From Bombus terrestris (taxonomy: Eukaryota; Arthropoda; Insecta; Hymenoptera; Apidae): DNA of 64,000 nucleotides. The notes under the pieces were generated by a model that ran no database searches, was not told the origin of the DNA, and was given only the letters and a program-made list of their open reading frames with translations. The DNA lies in NCBI RefSeq assembly GCF_910591885.1, contig NC_063275.1, forward strand, positions 16,604,501 through 16,668,500, given 5' to 3'. Positions 21,401 through 34,224 of the stretch are shown in pieces. Every line of letters begins with the position of its first letter. Position 1 is the first letter of the stretch. Both the position numbers and the translations under genes were made by a program.

Positions 21401-23839
21401 TCACAAGCAGGTGGTCCTCCATACACGGTCTCCTACGCGTTGTTTGCGAGTGAGCAAGGAAGGGGCGACCATAGAGGACGTTGCTTCGAATCGTGACGTT
21501 TCACTTTTCCCACTCGTTCGACCTATTATTACGTGCACCCACCGTGTCTTCTTCTTACCTTTCTTCTCCCTCCATCCTTTTCTCTTTTACCTTTTCTTTC
21601 CTCTTCTTGCCCGTTCCACGTTTCGTCTTCCACAAATGAAAATGTTTGGCCAGATCTCCGGCCGCGCACAATCCCAGCCCCGGCACAAATATTTTCTGTG
21701 AGCGGTGAATCGCGCGCTATTACGACGACCGGTCATAAATCATGGAGCACCAGGGTGGTCAAGCTCCGCGTAGCCATGCCCGTTCAGGGATCTCCGAGGC
21801 GCGCCTTTTAAAAAACCGTATGCGTTCACCCCGTCCCCCGTAATTGTCCTGCCGGTCCACCACGAAAAATGACCGTCTAATGTGTCTACACGCGTCGAGG
21901 CTTGAATGCTACTCGCCACGGCGACACTCAGTCGTTTTGTTCTCGTTCGAGAACGGTTTTGTTCACCGTTCTTAGAAAAAGTTTCGTCGTTGCTGTTTTG
22001 AAGAGAGAAATTCTCTTGCTGGAATTGAAAGTTTAAAACCAGTGTTCCTCGAACGACGGTATCATGGATCATTGTCCGTGCGTTTTTATCACAAGATAAA
22101 GTACTTTATGTAAGGATGATATAGATACTCGTAAAAAGATGTAATTGCCAAGTTCCATGCGCTACTTTTTATGTAAGCCATAACGTCAAATACATAAAGA
22201 ATAATACTTTTAATTTAGAGAACCTAGGTAAAGAAATTTTGATGCCTTCAAACTTAAAAACATCTTTATTCTGTAACTTGTAAAGTTCAGGGGGTCGTAA
22301 AATTATCCTTAATTAAAGAGGGAGTAAGTAAATTAGTAGAAGTACGCGATGCCAAATACCCGAAATGGTGTACCTTCGGTCTCTTCTCTTATACTACGTA
22401 CAGCACCTCGAAGTCCTTTAGCAAACCGACACAGTCAACCGGAAAGCGTTAGCTCGTAACGATATACAATAATAATTTTAGCCCCAAAATCGGCGGACAC
22501 TCGGTTCGAAATAACGGGGTAGCCGCATCGAGACGCAGTTTGCATAAGAGCTTAAACGTGGGCGCTGATATTTGATCGCCAACCCGCGGGGAGTAGCCGT
22601 TTCCGTCGGAATGGCCGCGCGAACGATTGAACTTTATGAGAATTACGCCGTCCGAATTACACTGTGAACACCTTGCGGAACCGCTTGGCGCCGTGTGCTT
22701 TCCGATAGAGAACTCGGTGTGCCGCAAACAGCTTACGATTTAATATCGAGTCGCAACGAAACAGCGAAACTGTCGCTCCCGTGTACTCATTTCACTAACC
22801 AATGATTCTCCGTTTTTGTTAGCTTGAAAATTGAATCACCTCGATTAACGATGCACCAGATGTGTGAAACGTCGTGCAATGTTCGTGATAAAGCAACATC
22901 AGTTATGAAAGCTACGAAAAGACATCGTGAACCATAAGCTAAGTCGAATGGCGAAAGTTTTCGAATCGATTACGCAATAAATGGAGCCCACTTCTAGGGA
23001 ATAGAGACGTCGTATTCTGACGGGGAACAGCGACAAAAGAGAATCGTATTCCTTTTTTTCGGATGGTAGTAGGTAGGACTACGAAAGAGGAAAGAAACGT
23101 CCGTGGGAGCTGTTCGCGGCAAAAGGAGTCATCAGCGTGCTGACCTCCCGCACGGAAGCGTTTCCACAGCATCCTGTTCACCGGCAAAAGGTCTCATTGT
23201 GGCGACGCTACGGTCACAACAGATCGTCTCCCGCTGCCACGTTGCATTCAACCTCGTCACGAAGTTAGCGGGGAAACGTGGCTTTTACGGCCAATTATTT
23301 CTTCCTCCGCTGTTAGTGGCCTTAACACGAATCATCCTACGAGCGAGCAGCGAACTGAGAATCGGTAACGCGATCAATGCGCTCGTGCTGGGCGGCCTGG
23401 TACCGTTTACCTGCCATAGATCTATGCATTTAGCGACATTCCGGACAATCAGATTTTGTAAACACTCGTTTCTTTGTGGGTGATAAAGCTATTCTTGTTC
23501 GATGAGATGTTTACTCGGAGATGTTCTATCTTTTCTGAACAACATTTAGGTAACCTCCGGCGTCGCTGCTTTCTGTGGTTAAAGTTACTATGGAATTCTA
23601 ACGACAATCGATCGAGTCTCGATCTTTTTCAGTGCTGGAATTTCCAGGTTTTTATTGTAGCACGAAGCGAGTGGTAGTTGAACGACTAAAAGAAACGGAG
23701 GTAAAATTTATTTGTGCAAATACCAAATGCTTGGACAATCATTTACGATCGAAACTTCATGGCTACGTGAAAACATTAAAAAAATCACAAAGCCACTATA
23801 CACAAGCGTAGTTTATTATTCGACAATATTAAATAATAA
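18485..23839. other. Non-coding stretch with GC islands
   Basis: GC-rich parts (18485-19720, 20200-20880) alternate with AT-rich parts (20900-21100, 22080-22350). Frames of up to 163 codons on both strands (18873-19364, 20373-20916) are Arg/Ser-rich and overlap each other. There are isolated acceptor-like sites at about 20734 (CTAACTGCAG), 21208 (CGCTTGCAG) and 23633 (TCTTTTTCAG), none followed by a convincing exon. A 14-bp palindrome lies at 22096-22109. Confidence 0.5.
19454..19500. repeat. Imperfect (CGTC)n tract
   Basis: Degenerate CGTC units (CGTCCGTCCGTCC, CATCCGTCCGCACG). It explains the Arg/Ser/Val-Arg-rich frames crossing it. Confidence 0.8.
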
Positions 23840-26800
23840 ATGCTATTTACGATAAAAAAATCACTGAACCATCCACACACAAAGGAAGGACCATACGTAT
23901 CAACAGAAGAAGATAGCAAATTGTATAATCCGAAAGTGACTATGTATTTCGTTATTATGTTAGGGATGGCAATGATCCGGCCTGAAAAAAGTACACGCAT
24001 TCATCGGCCCCGGGGTCTTTTTTCCTTAATCCTGCCATAAATGAATTAGAAGCATCCGTTTCATGCGAAGAGCAAATGGTTCCCAACAACAGCTATACGG
24101 CCCAAGCCAGGTTTGATTATCGTTTCTGGCGTTTCTAACGCAGAACGGAAGGCCGGAGAATCGTTTGCTGGCAGCATCAACCATCTGTCAAAAAGTCAAA
24201 ATATACGAAGGGTCTGGCATTGTCCCGTGGCTCCTGCGGGATTGCTACTTAGCGTGCTCGTATAAACCCGGTGTCGCCTATTATGAGCGATGCCGTGGCT
24301 CGGCTGTTTTGTAGAACATCTGTATCCCGCGATGTCCTACCGATTCTCGTGTTCCAGCAGCCATTCACTGGATCCAGAGAACCAGGGTAGATCCCTCCTG
24401 ACCACGCAGCGAAATGCGTTCACCGTTTCCATCGAACGTGTCTCCCGGTGTGTTTCTAACGCCTCGATACAATAGAGAAGTCGCGACTCCGAGTATAGGT
24501 GGTCCCTTTGTGCCTCGACAAATCGGAGTCGAGCGAAGAAGCACCTCGTTTCACGGATTTGCTGCTTAATCGTGTTTGTTAAAGTCGACGAGGATGTGGA
24601 AGCCATTGCCAGAGGGCATTAATAGGAGGAAGGCTAAAAGACAGTCCTGAAGAAGGTAACGTATATCCTGCTTAATGACGAAGAAGTTGAAAAACAATAG
24701 TAGCGATAGTATTCGGGAAGATACCACTAGCATTCCAGTATTTAACCAACGGCGTAATGTCCATCGAGAGCAATAGCGAGGATGGTCGATGTGACCAGAA
24801 GAGGTTCTACACTGAAGAAATCCTATCCAGCTGGCGGAGATCAAAGGTCCAAAGAGGAGGAGACGGTTCGTGTGGATGTTTTTAAACGTAGCCGATCTTC
24901 GATGTCGGGGGTAAGAGGGAGGAGGAAGGGGGAAGGGGGCGGAGGGTTCGTGTTCGGTCGTCGGCTATAACCTAATTTTATATCCCTCTGGTTTCCGCGA
25001 CGGGCGACCCGACCCGATCCCACGTGGGGGTGGGGATAATTACCGATTAAAGAGATTAAATCCCGCGGCGTATCGATTGCTCGGGCCTATATAATCGAGC
25101 CAAAGAGGCCTTCGGAGTCGGATGGGGCGAGATGGCGGAGAAAGAAGAGACGAGAGCTCCGCTCGGATCGGCGAACGTTTCGTCGGCGTGGGAGGGCGAA
25201 GAGCCACGGGGGAGGCCGCCTTTGTTTCTGATTTGAGGGGCATCCTTACGAACGGGTTAGCCGCACCAGTGATCACCAACGCTAATTACAGCGGATCAGT
25301 CCGGACGAGTTTAAAACTCATTCCCCCCGTTTTAAGCGGCGCGAAAGGGGCTTCCCGGCTGGCTGCTGATTGGCCGGCCGGGATGACACGAAAGTGCCCC
25401 AACATGGCGTCTTATCTGATTTCACCGTTGGCCATGGGGAGGTTGCCGTTGTCGTGGAACGCGCGGAACGTTATTACGACTTCCGTAACGGTTTATTCGA
25501 TTAATCCGAATTCGAGGAATCTTCCGTTCGTTGGCTGCTGGTTGCTCGCGGTAGTTCGCTAATCTTCTTCTCTTTCGAGCTCTTCGTTTCCCTGGCTGCT
25601 TCGTATTATCGGAGCCGAGCCGCTATACTACGATATAGGGTGCTTTGATATCTTTTCCTCGTTAATCCATAGAGAGAATTCTCGGAATCCTTCGCGTGTA
25701 TCTCGTGAATCGGAGTCAGGTTGAAATTCCACCGAACCCGTAGTACGCTTTAGACTAGACTTGCGGAGATCCAGGGAGGAATTTAGCGTCGAACGCGACG
25801 ATCGGCGTAAAAAGCAACGACGTGGAGGAAGGAGAGGGCTACGGGGTTAGAGAACGTTCAAGGGGGAAACGTATAAGTTGGCAAAGGTGCTAAATCAACA
25901 TTTTTATAAACTGCTTAGTATTCATAGGCTCGGAAGTGGTGGCACGTATACGCCAGAACGAGAGGGTTCGATCTTCGCGTGGAGGTGGAGGAAGCGGTGG
26001 TGAGCAACGCTCCGTAAGAGACGATGACGGCCATAATTTTACAACGACTATATTATCGGTCGGTTCTAACGTGGAAAGCGGTCGGCGTGCACAACGGCGG
26101 GGAACGAGAGGCGATCGATAACGTTTATCGCCGAATCCGTGTTATCGTTTCGCGGATATATACTTTGGAATATAACCGGCTCGTATCGCGTGGTCCCGGA
26201 GAATTACCCTTTCGTACTTATACCTATAGACAGAGAGAGGGGGGAGAGAGGGAGAGAGGGAGAGAGAGAGAAAGAAAATCTCGTAAACGATACATTTCCT
26301 CCGCGTCAAAGGAAAAAGATTGAAAAATAAAAACCAGCCAGCCGGCCTCTGTCCGCGATTATCTCTCAAAGCCAAAAAGCAATTTCGTTCGGTTTCGACC
26401 GGTTGGTCGTCGCGTCGTACAAATTCCCTTCGAAAGTTCAATATACCGAGCCGTGACGCGGGTCGAAAGCGTGTTCGTTCCATCGACGCGATAAAAATAT
26501 CGTGAAAATTACCCCGGGACGTGGGCACGAAATTAGCCCTGGCGCGGAAATCACGGGAGCGCCGCGCAAAAAACTGTCAACAACAGCGGGGAATATCGTT
26601 AACGAGCTGGCTCTGACTCGTTTCATCTCCGTGTGCGCGTACACGTAGCACCGCGACCCGACGCGACGCATCCATTGATATTCAACATTAAATTTGCATT
26701 GGGCGCACGCACAGTTAGAGTTTTCGCGAGGCCGGCAACGATCGGCTGCCTACTCAGATTCGAGGGCGAAGCGCGCGAGGAGGGGTAGCGATCGGGAGGC

Positions 26801-27616
26801 GGCGAGGGAGGCGGACGAGGTGGCAGCAGCGGCGGTGGGTTAGGGTAAAACAATCACGCAGGCCTCATGCATGTTAATGCGTTGTTAGGGGCGCGTGAGA
26901 GAATCGGGGTTGGCTAGGATTGAATGCCCAATATCAGCGAACCGCCCTCCAAGCCCATACCGTTTTCCTCGACTCGCTCAGGAACCAATATCAATCTCGT
27001 CGCCGCTCTGCTGCATGCGATCACGCAAAAGCACCCAACGAATCTCTGCCCCGCGACCGATTCCTCGTTCACCCTCGTCACGGCCGAGTTTCGATACCTT
27101 TTTTGTAGCGTTTTTTTGCACACCAGTATCTCCCATGGGTGGAGATTAATGGATCTTAAGTTTTACAGGGGTGGAAAGACGATTTCGCTCTCGAAACTTT
27201 GGTACCGCTGAGATTTAGAGAATCGTATCTCGATTCGAATTCGTAGTCGATAAGACAGGGTTAAAACGATGTGGAGAAATCCGGGGCTCAAAGTGGTAAC
27301 AGCGTCGATAGTCGAGTAAATACAAAGGCTCAAAGTATCAATCTTCGATGAGAGAAGCCGCAAGGGCGAACAGCGGTTCCATGTGGCACGGTACGGCGCG
27401 TGGAAACTCCAAGTGGAAAACAGGTTCGTTTACTAGAGGCTTCCTTCCGATGCTTCAAAGTCCCAAATGGAACGTTATTACACCGACGACCAGTTAGGAT
27501 ACAAGGGCCCCGTCTGTAAGGATCGTGGAGTTAAGGAAACTACCTAGCGCCGAAAGGCAGTTGATGCGAAACTAGTTTCGCGGCCTAGGATACACGTCGG
27601 ACGGACAGGGCAGAAC
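23840..27616. other. Non-coding stretch
   Basis: Small ATG frames at 23840-24040 (66 codons) and 24290-24475 (61 codons) look balanced but have no splice or promoter support and are not called. The part from 24040 to 24480 is a balanced-GC block of conserved-element character. The part from 25100 to 25560 is GC-rich. A GA microsatellite lies at 26232. The part from 26640 to 26890 is CpG-rich. Confidence 0.5.
26232..26276. repeat. (GA)n microsatellite
   Basis: About 45 bases of GA with G-rich interruptions. The plus-strand translation across it is a run of Arg/Glu and carries no information. Confidence 0.95.
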
Positions 27617-27684
27617 AGAGGAAGAGAAAGAGAGAGACAGAGAAAGAGAGGAAGAGAGAGAAAGAGAGAGAGAGAGACTGAGAG
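27617..27684. repeat. GA-rich microsatellite
   Basis: About 68 bases of GA and GAAA units with CAGA interruptions. It is the longest purine microsatellite in the window. Confidence 0.95.
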
Positions 27685-30600
27685 GCAGTGAACGGAAACG
27701 TGGAACGGGGACGATGGAGACGGAAGGGGGCGGGTCGACTGTTTGCCCTTCGAATGGAAGTTCTGGGGGTTGAGGGTGGCCGTTCCCCGGGCTCGAGTGG
27801 TACTTACCAAATCGACACGGGCCAACTCAATACATCAAAGACCTTCTCTAGCGAACAGGGCAGCGGTTATATGGAGCGGCAGTCCGCGCCACCTCCGATG
27901 TCCATACATAATCATGGCCCCGTCTTTGTCCCTCGAAATTGATTTATTATTCAAAGTGACGCGTGTTTCACAATGTGTATTTACCACGATACGGTTTCGG
28001 GCGTGAAACACGTCCGGGGACCCCGGTGGCCACCTTTGTACCGTATACACGTAACTCACATACATATACGATGAAGAGTGCGCGCTCGCGTGCACAAGCA
28101 GTACGAAGAAATTTACCTTTACCTTAGATAGAACTCGTCGAGGACCCGTTGCGCTTTCGATGTCGATCGATGCGTCTGGAATACGTTTCGGGGCATTGGT
28201 TTTTTGCAACTGCTCGCGATGTGGTTTGGTTACGAATGAATCGTTTCGAATGGAAAGGAAAATGTCGAGGTTGTTGAAAGTAATTGGTTCTTTCGCGACA
28301 TCTTTATTACGTGTTATGAATATAAGAAAGTAGCTTATTTGTACTAAGCGAATCTTTTTAGTCTTTGTCGCGATCACTTGATTCGATTATTTTTAAAAGA
28401 CGCACCGAGTTGTACTTATTTGTCAAACGCCATATTATCGGCATAATAACGTCGTGTATCGCAGAGAGAATCGTATCGTTGCAGAAAACAGCTTGTAGCA
28501 TCGATCCAAAGCTGCGTTGCTAAGAGGTACGTCATATATAAAAAGGAATTTGCCGAAAACTAGCTAACGAGTAGGAAGATCGATCCCGAAGGCGCGTGTG
28601 GACGCTGTGGTAAGGAGGAGGTTGCAAACCGCGACCTCGGCAGCAAGCGAAAATATTGACAGAAAACAACCGTCCGAAGTTAATTAAACTCGGTGAGCTG
28701 TGTTTCCCGGTGCCTTCGCTGCCCTCCACCGGCATACACTTCGAGTAGTAATTTCCTGATGGTGTGTACGTGGATCCTGACCGACCGAACGAAGTGGACA
28801 AACAGCAAGTTTCCCCAGCGGTACGTGTTCCTGATCCGAAATTGTGTTCATATATATAGATATATAGAAATCCCCTTTCTGCGACTTTGTACGACTTCCT
28901 CGAGGGCCCACCATCGCTACACAATAGTATCCTTTGACCTTTAAATGTAACTAGACCGCACTAATAATTATTACAGGCAGACGAGATTTACTGATCTACG
29001 GAAGTTTTCGCAACCTGATATCGCACGATTATATCGTTATTAAAATATAATTAATTAATTTTTCGAAAATCTAAGGTAATTAATTAAATATTCCTAGAAA
29101 CTATAGCTTCGATAACAAAAGATAAAACCTTGACACTTGTTTCGTTTACGAACGTAAAGTTTACGAAGGCATCAATAGCCGTCGTTAAATCTCTTCCTTA
29201 GAAAACCTTTCAGAACTTCCAAGCAATGGCAAGCAACGATCGCGACGTCCTGGAAACCTCGGTTATCGAGCGAACGAGGACGCCATAGTCGGCATTCCCG
29301 TCGACGCCATCCGGACGAATTCTTCGGCCCTTATTACACATGCTCGCGTTGCACGCTGAAAGCCACCCCCTGTTTCACCCGCGTAGCTTCTGCTGGGTCC
29401 GTGTGTCGCCGGATTTAAGGTATATCGTCATTCGGTACGAGACTCGGAAGAAACCAGAAAAGCCACGTCACGCCTGCTCTTTCTTGTCTCTCAAAGTCAC
29501 GCCGGAATGGACCATTCTTCGAGATGCATTCCTCCTTCTTTTTAACCCCGTTCATCCGACTACCACCGTCTCTTTTCACCCATCGTGTCTCGTTCTATTC
29601 CCTGAGGAATACGAGCTGTCTCTCAGCCAGCCTTATAATCCTGAGATATGAGCGCGTATTACGTGGAATAGTAAGTTGCCACGGACTACTGGGGGGTCTA
29701 CGAGGAGCTGATGCTGCGAACCGAACGTGTATAACCCCCGTGGAACTCGTACGTTCGTGCCAAGGGTGAAACGGCGGCTGGCCAGATTACCAGAGAAATC
29801 TAAATCAGGATCAGAGTTGCTGGACTTCCGGGCGAGTGAGCAACAAACGGGCCCCCAGATGTTGTCGAAGCTTTCCCATTCGGCTGGCCGTGTCGCAGTC
29901 GAATTTCGACGTTATTTTCGAAAGTGTCAGCTTGCGGCTATGAAGTCAATTTCCTCCTACCGTAATCTCTAACAGCGATTAGCATGCGCTTAGCCGATGA
30001 AGATATTCCAGGGTCTCGAGTCGAGTCAATTGCGAAGCAACGAAGAGGCTCGGATAGCGGTACGCGTGTGTGAATCCTCGGTTAGCAAAATCACGGGTAA
30101 TAAGAGACTCCTGTTAAGCGGAGATTCCGCGATACGACGAGCCGCGCGTTCCGCGTAAGCGACATGCCATTAAGAGGAACGCAGTGGAATCAATCGCCGG
30201 TAATGATCTCGGATCCTGGGATCCCCGTGGCTCGTATATCTGTTGGATATCTCGCGGCGCGACTAGCCGGCTGTTAGAAGCGCGCTACGCGGTGGCCCTA
30301 GCCACTGGTGGCCACCTCCCCTTTCTCTCTTCTTCGCGTCGCTCATCTTACCTCCCCCGACGAGAGAGGCAACATCCGGCTGGTTTGAAAACGAGGAAGA
30401 CGGGGTTAGAGATAGAGTCAAGTCGGTAGGCAGATGACGCGTCAGATAAGGCGTCCTTAGGCTTAGTTCTGAAGCTGCGCAAAGGCCAAGCCAGCTACCG
30501 TGCTGCGTTCGCGCTCAACTACCTCGCGCGGATCGAGGACCACCCGAACGGACGCTCCTGGCGAAGAATGGAATTCGCGCGCGATGCCTCTAGGATTTCA

Positions 30601-30701
30601 GCTCCGGGGTATCGCGTGCAACTGGAATTATCGTCTGGCACAATAGGCCAAAACTCGTCTGCTTCGTTTCTTTCTCCCTGTCACTCCCTCCCTCTACCTC
30701 T

Positions 30702-30747
30702 GCTCTCTCTCTCTTTCTCTCTTCCTTTCTCTCTTCCTTTCTTTCTT
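30702..30747. repeat. (TC)n / CTTTC microsatellite
   Basis: TC dinucleotides merging into CTTC and CTTT units. The plus-strand frame across it is Ser/Leu/Phe-rich and artefactual. Confidence 0.9.
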
Positions 30748-32966
30748 GGCCCGGTCGGATTCCTGCGCACCTCTTCATCAACCGTGGCAATCTCCGCACC
30801 GATTCAGTGGCAGGCGAGAAGAAACGATGGTAGTAGCCGGAATCTGTAGAGATCCGACCCGTTTGTTGCCGCTGTGTCGGGTCGTTGCTCGTTGTTGAAG
30901 AGGTAGCCAACCCAGCGACACAATGAGACCGGTGGTATCGCGTGGATCAAGGGCCACGCGTAAGAGAGACAAACGGGAGGAGAGGGTGAAATGGGCGCGG
31001 GGTGATCCGTCCGGCTCATAACTCATCAGCCGAGGAACCCCACCCTCTCTAAATCTTCGCGAAACATACTGGCTTTGACGTTTCGCCCAGGCGAAGAACC
31101 GTTGTTACATTATGCAGCAGCAGCAGCGCCTCTCGCTTCAAGGTGGGACGAAGTACAGTAGGAGAGAATGGGTTGGAAAGAGAAAAGGTGGAGAGAAGAA
31201 GGAAGAGACGAGATGCCCGAACGGATAAATCCTTTTTCGTCGGACGGACAATAACGCGGCGGCTACGCGGCCCACAAAAAGGGATCCGCTGCTCTCTCTG
31301 ATGCCTCACTGTGCTGCTCGCCGTTACAGCCCGAACTGGATCGTCGTATCCGTGGTTCCATTCATGGTGTGGTCTCCGCGCTGGCCACGCGCGAATACGA
31401 TATCGTTCGCTGCAGGTGCTCCCCGCCGCACCGTATCTCGGTTTCTGCTCCTTCGCGCGTCACGGATCAGGATTACTTTGACGCAGAATATTTTGATGTT
31501 AACGAGCTTTAGATTGTCTCGTAGTTCGATCATCTTGGTTATTTTTGAACCACGATTAACTGGCTTTTTATCAATCGTTCTTTAACAAATTCGTGTCCCA
31601 ACCCTAAGACGCACCAGCCATCAAGCAAAGACGCTATCATCCGCTTCACGTTTCTCTCGTTACCAAAAATACGTACCGGCGATGCTATATAGATATCGAA
31701 TTCTTGCACCGATTAAAAAGTCGCAAACTAAACCAGTACTCTAACCAACAACGACCAAATATGTACTTACTTCGTCCTGCGATTGGTCCAAAATTGTCGA
31801 GCCCGAGGATCAAGCCTCTCTTCGAAGCTCGAAACACGGAACTCGTGACGATCGCGTTCGAAGAAGGTCCACGAGGAGATGGAGGAAGAAGGAAGGCAGA
31901 GTAGGCGGCTCGATTACAACGGAACAGAGAGCAGCAGCCGGCCTTCTAGAAAAGTATCCTCCGGCATAATGTCCCGGCCGGTCCCTGTCTTCTCCTCCGG
32001 CGTTTGCTGTCTTCTGCCGGCTTGACCCGCGGGCCCGCCGGGTTAGATTCCTACGCGGAGCCCTTCGCGTACACAATGCAAGTTATTGCGGCATCCGCGG
32101 GCCCGGAGGAACGGCAGCGTCCGCCGCTGGCGCCAGCGCCGACTCCAACTCCGGCCCGCATAAATCCTGCACAGGGGCCCGCCACACTCTCCCCCTGTTG
32201 CTCTCTCTTCACGAATTCCTCCTCCGTTAAGCTCCTCTCTTTCGGGCCACTTTTCAGCCCCATCGACGCCACCGCTTCAGTTTGCTTCGCGTAATGACAG
32301 CGATCTTGCATCGACGTTTGACGTGGCAAAAAAGTTAAAGAGATCGCAAATACAATTAAAAAGATAGGTGGTTCGCGATACGTTGTTCTGCTCCGTGGAC
32401 TTCATACACAATCGAACGAGAATTTTCTGATTCCAAGAACGACAGGAACAATGTACGGAGTTTAAAGATCCGAAAGTCGAATGGTATGTATCTTGGCATC
32501 GGCTTTCTCGACCGTCGCGTCGGTTCGGCCAAGTGACTGGCCTTAACTTATGGCCGGAAATATTATCCGCTCGCCGACATCGTATTGTTTTCATTTAAGG
32601 GTATTAAACTGGCTTATATCTGGTTGGACACCGGTGCTTCGTTAGCAGCAAGAACCCCGCCTTTAAATGACTGTCGCTACGTGGATACACGCGAACGTTG
32701 CAACCGTGGAATGCAATTATCCTTGTCGGTGTCAGCCTTCCGCGAAATGAAAGAAAGGTGTACGCCTAAAAGGAAACGAAAGTAACAAGATTTTCTCCCG
32801 ATTGTCAATAAATAAGCGACTATCTCGTCGTAAATAAAATTTAACACCGTGTAAGAGGTTTTCTTCAAACATTTATCCCAATTAAATCTATCAATTGCCT
32901 GAAACCACGAGTCAAATGCGGCGAAGATTTAACTTGAATTGCAAAAAACGGACGATAGATGGATGT

Positions 32967-32992
32967 ACGGTTTAATAGGGCTCATTAACCGT
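32967..32992. repeat. Short inverted repeat with TTAAT cores
   Basis: ACGGTTTAAT and ATTAACCGT flank a 7-base spacer. The arms match apart from one extra T. The surroundings (ATTAACC, CCAATGAG, GATTAGGG) resemble regulatory DNA. Confidence 0.7.
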
Positions 32993-33500
32993 ATCCAATG
33001 AGCGGTTCCTGATTAGGGTTATTTATATGGGGAGAGAAGGCAAAAAGATCGTTCGATCTATCCTGTTAATTTTCTTCGAACATCTCCCTGAGAACGAAAA
33101 CCAGAAAGCTACAGCGCTGGTGGTCCAATGACGAAGCAAAGATTATCCAGAAGCAGAACTATCCTCCGAAGCATCTTTATTCAATGAAAATTCATGAATT
33201 TATTATTTGAAAAGTAGAAAAGCCAGATCGATCCCATCAAGAAACCGTCAACGTCCACCGAAACCAGCGAGCAACATTTACTTTAACTCGACGATCTAAT
33301 AAAACCACCGATAGCCAATTTCCTAGGTCTCTTTGAACTCTGGCAAATCGACTTTCATCGTTCCTCCGCCTCTCGAATAATAGCCTCTCCCTCAAAGAAA
33401 TAACTCTCTGGAAGATCGTCGCGAGCAAAGTCGCGCGACTCATCCCCCTCGAAAGAAACCGTCCTATCCTCGCCGGAAATCACGTTCGAGTGATTCTCTG

Positions 33501-34224
33501 GAGTAGGAGAACTCGCGAGCACGGAGGAGCGCGGTCGGGGGTTGGTCGCAGCCAAAGTCGGCCAAGACGATGGCGGGAAGAGAAGAAAAAGGAGATGGAG
33601 AAGGAAACAAAGTCTAGGAATAAGGAGGAAGCAGGAACGAGGTGGAGAAAGAGGTCTCGCCGGATAATATACTTCGCGAAGTACGCTCGTCAAACACAAG
33701 CGCGAGCAAGCGGGGCTTGCCGGATATATTAGGGGATGCATCTCCATAAAAGTTGGAGCCGAGCAGCGAGTCAACATCCCTTCGTTTCGCGTAAGAAGGA
33801 GCAAGAGCCGGACCGAGCGGGGTGAACGAGAAGGTGAGCGTTTCAGAGCGAACCAGAGAGACGGAGGAACGCGATAGGAAGCGGGATCGGGCTCCTTTTT
33901 CCGCTCGAAGCGTTCTCCGCGGAGGCAAAGAAGCGTCTTTCGGCAGCAATCACCGATATTGAGGGTTTCATTTCGTCCCTACGCCGGTAAGAGCCTTCAG
34001 CGGAGAGGCAAGGGATGGTGGAAAGTGGCGAACCAGGACGAGAAGCCGGATTCGAGGGGGTGGAGAAGAGGGAAGTGCTGCGCTCCGCTCGAATCGAGGG
34101 GTCTCAAGTCGGACGAGAAGAGTTGCCGGATGCACGAGCCACCTCCGTGCTTTTATTCCTCTTTACTATCCACCACGTCGATCTCTCGTTGACGATGTTG
34201 CGGATTCTTGATAAAGGAAAATAG
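33501..34224. other. Purine-rich stretch, possible non-coding exon
   Basis: GA-rich on the plus strand, with AAG|GTGAGC at 33832 and CCG|GTAAGA at 33988 as strong donor-like sites. A CAG acceptor at about 33946 followed by 42 bases to the second donor could be a small exon, but the evidence is thin. The minus-strand 149-codon frame (33355-33804) is composition-driven. Confidence 0.4.

Larger units (their letters stand above)
27685..33500. other. Non-coding stretch
   Basis: A plus-strand frame ending at 27942 looks protein-like over its last 45 codons (TYQIDTGQLNTSK near its start), but it has no good acceptor, and a perfect minus-strand donor (TTG|GTAAGT, 27805-27810) lies in the same place. 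The part from 28930 to 29150 is AT-rich. The part from 29450 to 30450 is mixed. A TC microsatellite lies at 30702. The part from 31900 to 32300 is GC-rich. An inverted repeat lies at 32967-32992. Nothing can be called as a gene. Confidence 0.5.

Noticed and set aside
27688..27942. Plus-strand frame with a protein-like 45-codon tail
   Set aside because: No acceptor in the right place. A consensus minus-strand donor (TTG|GTAAGT) occupies the same spot, and the first half is GA-repeat translation.
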